Source: Kribbella flavida DSM 17836 (GTDB lineage: Bacteria; Actinomycetota; Actinomycetes; Propionibacteriales; Kribbellaceae). Taken from it: a stretch of DNA of 64,000 nt. A program made the position numbers and the translations under genes. Under the pieces are notes generated by a model, which saw nothing but the letters and a program-made list of their open reading frames with translations, made no database searches and was not told where the DNA came from. Positions 17,444 through 26,107 of this stretch are shown piece after piece. How positions within the stretch are numbered: position 1 is the first letter of the stretch; every line of letters starts with the position of its first letter. The stretch is from assembly GCF_000024345.1 (NCBI RefSeq), contig NC_013729.1:3720001-3784000 (forward strand), given 5' to 3'.

Positions 17444-18532
17444 ATGCCCGAGCCGATGATGCGACGTACCTTCTTGAGAGCCGCCGCGGGGGCGGGGGCG
17501 TTGCTCGCCGCGCCTGGTGCCGCCTCCGCTGCCACCACACGGAGCTCCGCCGCCGGCGTGCAGGCGGTGCTGACGACCAAGGTCGCCGACCTGACCGGGC
17601 CCGGGCTGACCGACCGGTTCCGGATGGCCGCCACCGATCTCGGAATTCCGGCGCGAACGCCGGACGGGCGGATGCTGTTCATGTTCGGCGACACCTTCGA
17701 GCAGCCGTACGTCGGCGGCGGCTGGTGGCGGTCGCCGGTCGCGTTGTGGTCGACGACGACCGACCTGGCGGGCGGGGTGAGATGGTCGGGGGCGGTTGGG
17801 GGAGCGGCGGCGCAGCAGCTGTGGGACTACCCGCACGACAACCCGACGTTCTCGACCGTGCTGCCGTCGGACGTGATCACGATCGGCGGGTCGATGTACC
17901 TGCACGCGATGGTCAACAAAGGTTTGGGCAACGTCGTGTGGACAGAGATCTGGCGCAGCGACAACTCCGGTGCCAGCTGGTACCACACCGGCGCGAAGTT
18001 CGACCCGAACCTCGACGGTGGGATGTTCCAGTGCCTGACCTGGGGCGAGGGCAACGACGGTTACGTGTACGTCTACTCGACCGGGTTCCAGCGGAACAAG
18101 CCGATCATCCTCAAGCGGGTCCGCAGTACCCAGATCGCGAACCCGGCGGCGTACGAGCCGTGGGGGTACCGCGACGGCCGCTGGGCGTGGGGCCACCCGG
18201 CGACGCCGATCCTGTCCGGCAGCTTCGGCGAGCTGTGCCTGCGGCCGCTCGGCGGCAAGTGGGTGCTGACCTGGTTCAACGCCGGCGACTACCGGATCGA
18301 CGGCATCATCATGGACACCCCGACCTCGAACCTCTACACCGCCTACCGGCAGACGCTGCTCTACGGCGGCGCGTGGGGGCAGGAGAACGACAACCACGTG
18401 GCCCAGTTGTACGGCGGCTACCTCATCCCCGGCTCGACGCTGAGCGACCTGCACCTGTCGGTCAGCCAGTGGAAGACCGACGCCGGCTGGCCGTACCGGA
18501 CCATGCAGTTCCGCGTCCGCAACTTCGGCTAG
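17444..18532 (+). CDS. Tat-exported DUF4185 protein, putative endo-D-arabinanase (GH183)
   Basis: A 362-residue protein with a Tat signal (MRRTFLRAAAGAGALLAAPG). The mature part has the DUF4185 five-bladed propeller marks: TPDGRMLFMFGDTFEQ, LWDYPHDNPTFSTVLPS, TEIWRSDNSGASWYHTG and FGELCLRPLGGKWVLTWF. DUF4185 has been assigned to glycoside hydrolase family 183, endo-D-arabinanases acting on mycobacterial-type arabinogalactan. Acidic residues in the FGDTF and WDYPHDN segments are candidate catalytic positions. It could serve in cell-wall remodelling or in attack on neighbouring mycolata. GAGGAG precedes the ATG at 17444; an in-frame ATG at 17456 would also keep the twin-arginine motif. Confidence 0.8.
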   Translation: MPEPMMRRTFLRAAAGAGALLAAPGAASAATTRSSAAGVQAVLTTKVADLTGPGLTDRFRMAATDLGIPARTPDGRMLFMFGDTFEQPYVGGGWWRSPVALWSTTTDLAGGVRWSGAVGGAAAQQLWDYPHDNPTFSTVLPSDVITIGGSMYLHAMVNKGLGNVVWTEIWRSDNSGASWYHTGAKFDPNLDGGMFQCLTWGEGNDGYVYVYSTGFQRNKPIILKRVRSTQIANPAAYEPWGYRDGRWAWGHPATPILSGSFGELCLRPLGGKWVLTWFNAGDYRIDGIIMDTPTSNLYTAYRQTLLYGGAWGQENDNHVAQLYGGYLIPGSTLSDLHLSVSQWKTDAGWPYRTMQFRVRNFG

Positions 18533-19005
18533 AGCTCGAGCACCATCGTGTCCGAACCGCCGGTGCGGCCGACCTCCGCGAAGCCGAGCGATCGGTACAG
18601 GTCGGCCGCGCGGTTGGCCGGTTCGACACTCAGGCTCAACCGACCGTACTGCGCCCGCCGGGCGGCCGCGATCAGCTCGGTCAGCAGGGCGCGGCCGACT
18701 CCCCGTCCCCTGGCCTCAGGTGTGACGCCGATGCTCAGCTCCGGCACGTCGTCGGCGACGTAGCCGTAGCCGGGCCGAGCGCCGGGGAGCAGCCGGGCCC
18801 AGGCCGCGCCGACCGGGCGACCGGCGTTCTCGGCGACGACGCCGAAGTCACCGGCCCGGGGCCACTCGTCGACGTACCGCCACGCGTGGTCCTCGGCGCG
18901 CAGCTGCGCGGCGGTGAAGCGTGGCCGGCCGTCCCAGTTGTAGGCGGCCAGCAACATCTCGGCGAGGAAGTCGCGGTCGTCGGCCGCCGCCGGTCGGAGA
19001 AGCAT
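18529..19005 (-). CDS. GNAT family N-acetyltransferase
   Basis: A 158-residue acetyltransferase: LRPAAADDRDFLAEM begins strand 1, PELSIGVTPEARGRGVGRAL is the acetyl-CoA pyrophosphate loop and ANRAADLYRSLGFAEVGR the C-terminal signature. The substrate is unknown. Its stop codon shares the tetranucleotide CTAG with the stop of the DUF4185 gene on the other strand, so the two transcripts must overlap at their 3' ends. Confidence 0.85.
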   Translation of the reverse strand: MLLRPAAADDRDFLAEMLLAAYNWDGRPRFTAAQLRAEDHAWRYVDEWPRAGDFGVVAENAGRPVGAAWARLLPGARPGYGYVADDVPELSIGVTPEARGRGVGRALLTELIAAARRAQYGRLSLSVEPANRAADLYRSLGFAEVGRTGGSDTMVLEL

Positions 19006-19179
19006 CCCTCCATCCTCCCCGGCCGGCAGCGGCCCGTCACCGGAATTACCGGCCGCCCGCGCTCGGTCCGTGCCAGGCCGGCGACCCGTCCTACCCGCTC
19101 GATGCGGGCGAGGGCGGAAAGGTTGCGACGAGCATCGGTCTGCGGGACCGGCGTCCAGGGGCTCGGACGGTCCGCAGAC

Positions 19180-20049
19180 TCAGGCCGCGGCTCGCACAGC
19201 TGCGACGAAGGCGGCCACCGCAGGATGACTGGCCGCGCCGGAACGGCAGGCGATCCCGGTACGCCGCCGGATGCTCAGCGGAACCAGGCGGACCCCGGCC
19301 GGCGGGTGGCCGGTGGCCAGTTCGGGCACCAGCGATACCCCGAGCCCAGCCGCGACCAGCGCGAGCACCGCGTCGAAGTCGTCGGCGGTGTGACGGACGA
19401 CCGGGCGGTAGCCGGCCGATCCGCAGGCGTGCAGGGTGACGGTGTGGCAGGCCGTGCCGGGCGTGCCGGCGATCCAGGGGCAGCCCTCCGCGTCCTCGAT
19501 CGAGCGGATCCGGCTGCCGTCCCGGACCGCAAGGAACACGATCTCCTCCAGCAGCGGCTCCGTCGCGACGGCCGCGTCGGGCGCAGCCGGCTGCACGTCG
19601 TAGTCGTTGACCAGGGCAACGTCGATCCGGCGTTCGCGCAACGCGGCCGGAGCATCGACCGGATCGAGCTCGGTGACGCTCAGCTCGAGGCCCGGGTGGT
19701 CATGACCGAGCGACACCAGCGCATCGGGCAGCAGGCTCCGGACCGCGGTCGGGAACGCCCCGATCCGCAACGGCCCGCTCAGCCGGCCCCGGACGGCCGT
19801 CAGCGCTGACGATGCCTCCTCCAGCGCGGACAACACCTTCTCCGCGTGCCGGACGAGCAGTTCCCCGGCCGGGGTCAGCACGACCCGGCGACCGGTCCGC
19901 TCGAGCAGTGGCATCCCGGCCTCACGTTCGAGCACCGCCAGCTGCTGAGACACCGCCGGCGGGGTGTAGCTGTGCGCTTCGGCGACAGCGGCGATCGTAC
20001 CCAAGTGGGCCAGATCGCGAAGGAGCCTGAGTCGGCGGACGTCGAGCAC
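19180..20049 (-). CDS. LysR family transcription regulator
   Basis: A 289-residue regulator. The N-terminal winged helix reads LDVRRLRLLRDLAHLGTIAAVAEAHSYTPPAVSQQLAVLE split over residues 2-42, followed by the linker helix and a periplasmic-binding-like effector domain. It is divergent from a DapA-family gene with a 71-bp gap that contains CTTAAG and several T-N11-A candidates near 20055-20095, the usual place for LysR control of both genes. Confidence 0.88.
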   Translation of the reverse strand: MLDVRRLRLLRDLAHLGTIAAVAEAHSYTPPAVSQQLAVLEREAGMPLLERTGRRVVLTPAGELLVRHAEKVLSALEEASSALTAVRGRLSGPLRIGAFPTAVRSLLPDALVSLGHDHPGLELSVTELDPVDAPAALRERRIDVALVNDYDVQPAAPDAAVATEPLLEEIVFLAVRDGSRIRSIEDAEGCPWIAGTPGTACHTVTLHACGSAGYRPVVRHTADDFDAVLALVAAGLGVSLVPELATGHPPAGVRLVPLSIRRRTGIACRSGAASHPAVAAFVAAVRAAA

Positions 20050-20120
20050 AAGCTCAGCTTAAGCAACAGCACAGCAAAGCGAACTAGACCTATCGCAGGG
20101 ACCCCGTCGAGGCTGGACAC

Positions 20121-21002
20121 ATGACGCTCACCGGCCTCTTCGTCCCCCTGATCACCCCGTACGCCGCCGACGGCACGCTCGCGCTCGACGCCCTGGGCAA
20201 CCTCGCCCGCCAACTCCTCGCCGACGGAGCAACCGGCCTCGTCGCGCTCGGCACGACCGGCGAGCCCGAATCCCTCACCCCGCCGGAGCGCCGCGCGGTC
20301 GTGGAGGTCGCCGCCCGCGCCTGCCGCGAGTACTCCGCTCCGCTGGTGGTCGGCGGCGCGGACCCTGCATTGCTCGCGCGGGACGAGGTCGTCGCCGCCT
20401 TGAGCCTCGTGCCGCCCTTCGTCCGCCCCGGCGAGGCCGGCGTGCTGGCGCACTTCACTCGCCTGGCCGCGACGAGCCCGGTCCCGTTGCTCGTCTACCA
20501 CGTCCCGTACCGCACCGGGCAGACCTTGACCGCGGACACCCTCCACCGCCTGGCGCAGATCCCGGGCGTCGCCGGTATCAAGTACGCCGGCGGCGGCATC
20601 GACGAGCAGACCATGCTCTTCCTCGGCCAGGACCACCCGGGATTCGCGGTCCTGGGCGGTGACGACCTGTTCGTCTCCCCGCTGCTCGCGCTCGGTGCGC
20701 AGGGCGCGATCCTCGCGTCGGCCCACCTGGCCACCCGCCGGTTCGCCGATCTGATCGCCCGCTGGCACACCGGAGACGTCCAGGAAGCGCGAACCCTCGG
20801 TCACCGTCTCGGGCAGCTGTCCCACGCCGTGTTCGCCGAGCCGAACCCCACGGTGATCAAGGGCGTTCTGCACGCGCACGGACGGATTCCGGCTCCGGAC
20901 GTCCGGCTTCCGCTGCTGCCTGCCGGCGCCGCGGCCGTCGAGGCGGCGATGGACCGTCTGGACGCGCTGGCCGATGATGGGGCGGTCGTTCGGGCGAGCT
21001 GA
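20121..21002 (+). CDS. DapA-family lyase/aldolase
   Basis: A 293-residue class I Schiff-base lyase. GTTGEPESLTPPER is the carboxylate loop, YHVPYRTG holds the proton-relay Tyr126 and GIKYAGG the Schiff-base Lys154. The PPYY motif normally supplying the inter-subunit Tyr in true dihydrodipicolinate synthase is PPFVRPGEAG here, arguing for a relative such as a 2-keto-3-deoxy-sugar-acid aldolase or dehydratase rather than lysine biosynthesis. The divergent LysR gene and the sugar locus starting at 21.9 kb fit a catabolic role; that is inference. Confidence 0.82.
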   Translation: MTLTGLFVPLITPYAADGTLALDALGNLARQLLADGATGLVALGTTGEPESLTPPERRAVVEVAARACREYSAPLVVGGADPALLARDEVVAALSLVPPFVRPGEAGVLAHFTRLAATSPVPLLVYHVPYRTGQTLTADTLHRLAQIPGVAGIKYAGGGIDEQTMLFLGQDHPGFAVLGGDDLFVSPLLALGAQGAILASAHLATRRFADLIARWHTGDVQEARTLGHRLGQLSHAVFAEPNPTVIKGVLHAHGRIPAPDVRLPLLPAGAAAVEAAMDRLDALADDGAVVRAS

Positions 21003-21004
21003 GG

Positions 21005-21796
21005 ATGGTGGTTGCCGTGGGCCAGTACGTCGAGGCCGGGGGAGTGCTGACGTACTTCGAGGTCGAGGGCGCGGGGGACCCTGTCCTGCTGCTGCACGGG
21101 GGAGGGGTGGGCGGCGATACCTGGCTCGCGCAGGTCGCCGCGCTCTCGCGGCACTACACCGTGATCGTGCCCGAGCGCCGCGGCCACGGCCGGACCCCGG
21201 ACGTCGACGGCCCGGTGACGATGGAGCTGCTGGCGGCCGACCTGGCGGCATTCATCGACCGGCTGGAGATCGCGCCCGCGCACGTGATCGGCTGGAGCGA
21301 CGGCGGCAAGGTCGGTGCCTGGTTGGCGCTGGCCCGGCCGGAGCTGGTGCGCAAGTTGGTGCTGATCAGCGCCGAGCTGACCCGCGCCGGGCAGACGCCG
21401 GCCACCGAGCAGCTGATGACGCCGGAAGGTTTGCAGGACCTGGCCGAGGCGCTTCGGCCGGAGTACGAGCCGGTGGCGCCGGACGGGCCGGGGCACTTTC
21501 CGGTCGTGTTCGCGAAATGGGCCGAGATGTGGCGCACGATGCCCGACTTCGACCTGGCCGATCTGAAGAAGCTGACGATGCCGGTCCTGGTGATGCAGGG
21601 CGACGACGACGGCGTACGGCTGGAGCACAGCGTCACGGTCGCGAAGGCGCTGCCGGACGCCCAGTTGGCCGTCGTACCGGGGGCTTCACACGGGCTGACG
21701 CTGGAAAAGCCCGGCCTGGTCAACCAGTTGCTGCTCGACTTCCTGGCCGACGAGCAGCAGCCCAAGCTGATCCCGGGCGGCGCGCTCGACAGCTGA
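21005..21796 (+). CDS. alpha/beta hydrolase
   Basis: A 263-residue hydrolase with oxyanion motif LLLHGGGVGGDTW, nucleophile elbow GWSDGGKVG (Ser), acid in MQGDDDGVRL and His in PGASHGLTLEK, so the triad is complete. It starts two bases after the DapA-like stop and is probably co-transcribed. GTG 21017 is an alternative start. A proline- and Gln-rich tail (ADEQQPKLIPGGALDS) follows the fold. It could be a lactonase or esterase feeding the neighbouring lyase, but nothing in the sequence fixes this. Confidence 0.82.
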   Translation: MVVAVGQYVEAGGVLTYFEVEGAGDPVLLLHGGGVGGDTWLAQVAALSRHYTVIVPERRGHGRTPDVDGPVTMELLAADLAAFIDRLEIAPAHVIGWSDGGKVGAWLALARPELVRKLVLISAELTRAGQTPATEQLMTPEGLQDLAEALRPEYEPVAPDGPGHFPVVFAKWAEMWRTMPDFDLADLKKLTMPVLVMQGDDDGVRLEHSVTVAKALPDAQLAVVPGASHGLTLEKPGLVNQLLLDFLADEQQPKLIPGGALDS

Positions 21797-21850
21797 TCCG
21801 GCGCGCCACCCACCTTTCCGCTCTCCGCTCGATCGCGCTCGAACCAGCCG

Positions 21851-21881
21851 TTGATAAAATAACACGCATGGTTTAACTTAC
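21851..21881 (+). promoter_or_regulatory. Promoter/operator of the sugar ABC operon (twin of 36255-36285)
   Basis: TTGATA at 21851-21856, a 17-base spacer and TAACTT at 21874-21879 form a sigma-70-like promoter. Bases 21860-21881 (core ACGCATGGTTTAACTTAC) are identical, base for base over 22 positions, to the reverse complement of 36255-36276. The copy is placed the same way relative to its gene. The element is an imperfect palindrome around CATGC and overlaps the spacer and -10, as a repressor site would. It starts 104 bases before the ATG at 21964. Confidence 0.78.
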
Positions 21882-21963
21882 TCGGCACTGGAGCCTGCTG
21901 TGGCCCACACCACACCCCTGACCGCCCGGTGGCGGGGTGCTCCCGGAGAGCTGAGGAGTTCCG

Positions 21964-23343
21964 ATGACGAGAACGGCTAGGCGCGTCGCGACCCTGTCCA
22001 CGGCGGTGGCGCTGCTGGCGGCGGCCGCCTGCGCGGACGGCACCACGCCGGCCGCGGACAGCGGCGGCGCGATCGACCAGAACGCGCCGGTGACGATCAC
22101 CGTGGGCAACCGGCCCAAGCCGGACAAACCGGCCGACGTCGCGTCCTTCGACCGCAAGGTGAAGGACTTCATGGCCAAGCACCCGAACATCACGGTGAAG
22201 TCGACCGAGACCGAGTGGGACGCGCAGACCTTCCAGGCCCAGGTGGCCGGTGGCTCGCTGCCGACGGTGATGAGCATCAGCTTCACCGAGCCGCTGAACA
22301 TGATCCCGAACAAGCAACTGCCCGACATCACCGAAGAGCTCAAGCTGGTCGACCTCACCAAGGACCTCAACCCCGAGACCCTGAAACTGGTGCAGGACGA
22401 CGCCGGCCGGATCTACGGCGTGCCGTTCGAGGCGTTCTCGGTCGGGCTGGCCTACAACCGGGCCCTGTTCACGCAAGCCGGGCTCGACCCGGACAAGCCG
22501 CCGACGACCTGGGACGAAGTCCGGCAGTACGCCCGGCAGATCACCGAGAAGACCGGCAAGGCCGGGTACGCGCAGCTGACCAAGGACAACACCGGCGGCT
22601 GGATGCTGACCACGATGACCTACAGCATGGGCGGCACGGTCCAGTCCGACGACGGCAAGAAGAGCACCTTCGACGACGCCCCGGCCAAGAAGGCGCTGCG
22701 GCTGCTGCAGGAGATGCGCTGGACCGACAACACGATGGGCAGCAACTTCCTCTACAACCAGGAGGAGGTCCGGCAGGACTTCGCGGCCGGCAAGATCGGC
22801 ATGGTCATGCAGGCCTCCGACGCCTACGACATGTGCGTGAAGAACTTCGGCATGAAGCCGGCCGACTACGGTCACGGCGGGCTGCCGCAGGACGGCGGCC
22901 CGCACGGCACGCTGACCGGTGGCTCGATCAAGATGATCAACCCGAAGGCGTCCAAGAACGAGATCGTCGCCGCGCTGAAGTGGATCAAGGCGACGGAGTT
23001 CGACAAGTACACCGACGAGCAGCTCGCGGTGCAGGACGCCAAGACCGCGATCGCCGACAAGGGCTTCGTCGGCCGGCCGGGCGTCACGCCGCTCAGCCAG
23101 GAGACCTACGACCAGTACAACAAGTGGCGTGAGCCCTACAACAACGTGCCGGTCGCGCAGTTCAAGGGCTACAGCGACTCGATGAAGACGCTCGAGCTGC
23201 TGCCCGAGCCGTCGAACAAGGGCCAGGAGGTCTACGCGCTGCTCGACCCGGTGGTCCAGCAGGTGCTGACCAAGAAGGACGCCGACATCGACAAACTGCT
23301 CGCCGACGCCGCCTCGAAGATCGACGCGCGACTCGCCCGGTAA
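21964..23343 (+). CDS. ABC sugar transporter solute-binding lipoprotein
   Basis: A 459-residue family 1 extracellular solute-binding protein. The signal ends in a lipobox-like LLAAAAC with the lipid-modified Cys at about residue 24. EITEKTGKAGYAQLTKDNTG-type segments and GKIGMVMQASDAYDMC fit the carbohydrate-binding fold of the MalE/UgpB class. It is the first gene of the operon behind the promoter at 21851, with GAGGAG before the ATG. The protein binds the ligand outside the membrane and delivers it to the two permeases downstream. No ATPase gene is present; a shared MsiK-like ATPase elsewhere would be usual for actinomycetes. Confidence 0.88.
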   Translation: MTRTARRVATLSTAVALLAAAACADGTTPAADSGGAIDQNAPVTITVGNRPKPDKPADVASFDRKVKDFMAKHPNITVKSTETEWDAQTFQAQVAGGSLPTVMSISFTEPLNMIPNKQLPDITEELKLVDLTKDLNPETLKLVQDDAGRIYGVPFEAFSVGLAYNRALFTQAGLDPDKPPTTWDEVRQYARQITEKTGKAGYAQLTKDNTGGWMLTTMTYSMGGTVQSDDGKKSTFDDAPAKKALRLLQEMRWTDNTMGSNFLYNQEEVRQDFAAGKIGMVMQASDAYDMCVKNFGMKPADYGHGGLPQDGGPHGTLTGGSIKMINPKASKNEIVAALKWIKATEFDKYTDEQLAVQDAKTAIADKGFVGRPGVTPLSQETYDQYNKWREPYNNVPVAQFKGYSDSMKTLELLPEPSNKGQEVYALLDPVVQQVLTKKDADIDKLLADAASKIDARLAR

Positions 23344-23349
23344 GCCACC

Positions 23350-24270
23350 ATGGCCCTGTCGATCCGACCGAACGTCCGCTCGCGCCGGAGCGTGCTCACC
23401 TGGTACCGCTCCGGCGGGCTGAGCGCCGTGCTCTTCGTCCTGCCCCTGATCCTGGTCTTCCTGTACTTCTCCTGGGGCCCGATCGTGCGCGGGCTGGTGC
23501 TCAGCTTCCAGAAGAACAACCTGGTGACCGCCCCCGAGTGGGTCGGCCTGTCCAACTTCAGCTACGTGCTGACCGATCCCCAGCTCCCGCAGGCGGCCGC
23601 CAACACCCTGTACTTCGCGCTGCTGGCACTGGTGTTCGGTTTCCCCGTGCCGTTGTTCCTGGCGGTGTTCATCAGCGAGCTGCGCAGTACCGGCTGGCTC
23701 TACAACGTGCTGTCCTACCTGCCGGCGGTGGTTCCGCCGGTGGCCGCGATCCTGCTCTGGAAGTTCTTCTACGACCCGAGCGCGACCGGCGTGTTCAACA
23801 CCGTGCTCGGCTGGTTCGGCATCGATCCGCTGTCCTGGCTGAACTCGCCGACCCTGGCGATGCCGGCGATCGTGCTGGAGGCCACCTGGGCCGGCGCCGG
23901 CGCCACCGCGATCATCTACCTGGCCGCGCTGACCGGCGTCCGGACCGAGCTGTACGAGGCGGCCGAGCTGGACGGGGCGGGCATCTGGTCCCGGGTCTGG
24001 CACGTCACGCTGCCGCAGATCCGCGGCATCATCGCGATCATGATGCTGCTGCAGCTGATCGGCACGTTCCAGGTCTTCACCGAGCCGTTCCTGTTCACCG
24101 GCGGCGGTCCGGACAACGCGACCACGACGATCCTGCTGCTGATCTACCGCTACGCGTTCGTCAACGGCGACTTCGGCGCGGCCACCGCGCTCAGCGTGCT
24201 GCTCGCCGCGGTGCTGTGCGTGCTGTCGGTCGTGTACCACTTCCTCACCCGGCGATGGAGCACGACATGA
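23350..24270 (+). CDS. ABC sugar permease, MalF/UgpA type
   Basis: A 306-residue permease with six membrane segments and the ATPase-docking EAA loop EAAELDGAGIWSRVWHVTLP. It starts seven bases after the binding-protein stop and its own stop overlaps the next ATG (ATGA). It forms the translocation channel with the following gene product. Confidence 0.9.
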   Translation: MALSIRPNVRSRRSVLTWYRSGGLSAVLFVLPLILVFLYFSWGPIVRGLVLSFQKNNLVTAPEWVGLSNFSYVLTDPQLPQAAANTLYFALLALVFGFPVPLFLAVFISELRSTGWLYNVLSYLPAVVPPVAAILLWKFFYDPSATGVFNTVLGWFGIDPLSWLNSPTLAMPAIVLEATWAGAGATAIIYLAALTGVRTELYEAAELDGAGIWSRVWHVTLPQIRGIIAIMMLLQLIGTFQVFTEPFLFTGGGPDNATTTILLLIYRYAFVNGDFGAATALSVLLAAVLCVLSVVYHFLTRRWSTT

Positions 24271-25232
24271 CCAGTCTCCCGATCACCGAACAGGTCGCCA
24301 CGGCGCCCGACCAGGCCACCACCGAGGCCCGGCGCCGGCGGCGTCCGGCCGAGCCGCAGGAACGCGGCATCATCTCCACCGCCGACCGCAGGCGGCCGCT
24401 CGTCCGCTACGGGCTGCCGGCCGTCCAGGTGCTGCTGTTCATCGGCGTGCTGGTGGCCGGCGTCGGGCCGTTGGTGTGGCTGCTCAAGTCCGGGTTGTCC
24501 ACCAGCCAGGACATCGTGCGCGGCCCGATGCAGCTCTGGCCGAGCGGGATCCAGTGGTCCAACCTGCCGGACGCCTGGACCAAGGTGCAGATCGGCTCGT
24601 ACCTGGGCAACACCGCGATCATCGCCATCGGATCGTTGCTGTCCACCCTTTTCGTCTGCACGACGGGCGCCTTCGTGCTCAGCGTGCTGCGGCCGAAGTG
24701 GGGACCGGTGGTGACCGGCGCCGTGCTGGCCACCTTGTTCCTGCCCGGCGTGATCTCGCTGGTCCCGCTGTACCTGACCATCCTGAAGATGCCGGTGCTC
24801 GGGGTGAACCTGCAGAACACGTTCTGGGCGGTCTGGCTGCCGCAGGCGGCCGGCGCGTTCAACATCCTGGTGATGAAGCGGTACTTCGACGCGATCCCGC
24901 GCGAGCTGATCGAGGCGGCCCGGATCGACGGCGCGAGCAACGTGCGGCTGTTCACCAGCCTGATCGTGCCGCTGTCGAAGCCGATCCTGGGCGTGGTCGC
25001 GCTGCTCACCGTGATCGCCTCGTGGAAGGACTACCTCTGGCCGCTGCTCGTGCTGCCCGACCCGAAGCTGCAGCCGATCTCGGTCGCGCTGCCGCGGGTG
25101 CAGGAGACGACCGAGATCTCCCTGCAGATGAGCGCATTGTTCCTGGCGGTTCTGGTACCTGTGGTGCTGTTCTTGGTGTTCCAGAAGCAGTTCCTCAGAG
25201 GTGTCGGGATGTCGGGAGGGATCAAGGAGTGA
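24267..25232 (+). CDS. ABC sugar permease, MalG/UgpE type
   Basis: A 321-residue permease. An Arg-rich cytoplasmic tail (EARRRRRPAEPQERG) of about 50 residues precedes six membrane segments, and the EAA loop reads IEAARIDGASNVRLFTSLIVP. The ATG at 24267 overlaps the stop of its partner. The stop in turn overlaps the GTG of the dehydrogenase-like gene (GTGA), tying transport and first catabolic step into one transcript. Confidence 0.9.
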   Translation: MTSLPITEQVATAPDQATTEARRRRRPAEPQERGIISTADRRRPLVRYGLPAVQVLLFIGVLVAGVGPLVWLLKSGLSTSQDIVRGPMQLWPSGIQWSNLPDAWTKVQIGSYLGNTAIIAIGSLLSTLFVCTTGAFVLSVLRPKWGPVVTGAVLATLFLPGVISLVPLYLTILKMPVLGVNLQNTFWAVWLPQAAGAFNILVMKRYFDAIPRELIEAARIDGASNVRLFTSLIVPLSKPILGVVALLTVIASWKDYLWPLLVLPDPKLQPISVALPRVQETTEISLQMSALFLAVLVPVVLFLVFQKQFLRGVGMSGGIKE

Positions 25233-26107
25233 GTTCATCGCTGAGCGGTGCCCGGGTGCTGGTCACCGGGGCGGCCGGCCGGATCGGGTCGGTCGCCACC
25301 GAGCACCTGGCCGCGCAGGGCGCGCTGGTCACCGCGCTGACGATCGTGGAGGAGCCGTCGCTGAAGGCCGACCGGGTGGTGATCGGCGACACCCGGTCCG
25401 AGGACGACGTCGCCGACGCGCTGGACGGCGTCGACCTGGTCGTGCACCTCGCCGCGTTGCCCCACCGCGACTCCGGTACGCCGTACGACGTGTACACCGG
25501 CAACGTGGTCTCCACCTTCAACGTGCTCGCCCAGGCCGGCGCGCGGGGAATCTCCCGGGCGGTCATCGCCAGCAGCATCAACGCGTACGGCGTGCCGATG
25601 AACCCGCACGACGTCGCGCCGGCGTACTTCCCGCTGGACGAGAAGATCCCGTCTGACGTCGCCGACTGGTACTCGCTGTCGAAGCAGAACGACGAGAACA
25701 CCGCGCGGATGGCCTGGCGGCACTGGGGCATCGACGTGGTGGCGTTCCGGTTCCCGCACGTCAACTCGGCCGGGGCGCTGCGCCGGCAGGCCGAGGGAAT
25801 GCGAGTGAACCCGGCGGCCGGGATGCGGGAGGGCTGGGCCTACCTGGACGTCCGCGACGCGGCGTACGCGATCGAGCTGGGGCTGACCGCGCCCTTCAAG
25901 GGGCAGCAGACGTTTTTCGTCGCCGCGAACACCACCAACGCGCCGTACGCGACGGAGGAGCTGCTGGACGCGTTCGCGCCGGCGGTGCCCCGGTTGCGGC
26001 GCTTCAGCGGGCGCGAGGTGCCGATCGACCTGACCGCCGCGCGGACGGTGCTGGGCTTCCAGGCCCAGCACGAGCTGGACCTGCCGACCCACCGACTGGA
26101 GAGCTGA
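25229..26107 (+). CDS. NAD-dependent epimerase/dehydratase family, uronate-dehydrogenase-like
   Basis: A 292-residue extended SDR. The NAD loop is VTGAAGRIG, the active site has ASSINAYG (Ser) and YSLSKQNDE (Tyr-x3-Lys). Its short length and C-terminal domain fit uronate dehydrogenase, which oxidises glucuronate or galacturonate to the aldarolactone, as well as small sugar epimerases. Position between a sugar importer and an acid-sugar dehydratase favours the dehydrogenase reading; this is inference. The GTG at 25229 is read through a GTGA overlap. Confidence 0.75.
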   Translation: MSSSLSGARVLVTGAAGRIGSVATEHLAAQGALVTALTIVEEPSLKADRVVIGDTRSEDDVADALDGVDLVVHLAALPHRDSGTPYDVYTGNVVSTFNVLAQAGARGISRAVIASSINAYGVPMNPHDVAPAYFPLDEKIPSDVADWYSLSKQNDENTARMAWRHWGIDVVAFRFPHVNSAGALRRQAEGMRVNPAAGMREGWAYLDVRDAAYAIELGLTAPFKGQQTFFVAANTTNAPYATEELLDAFAPAVPRLRRFSGREVPIDLTAARTVLGFQAQHELDLPTHRLES

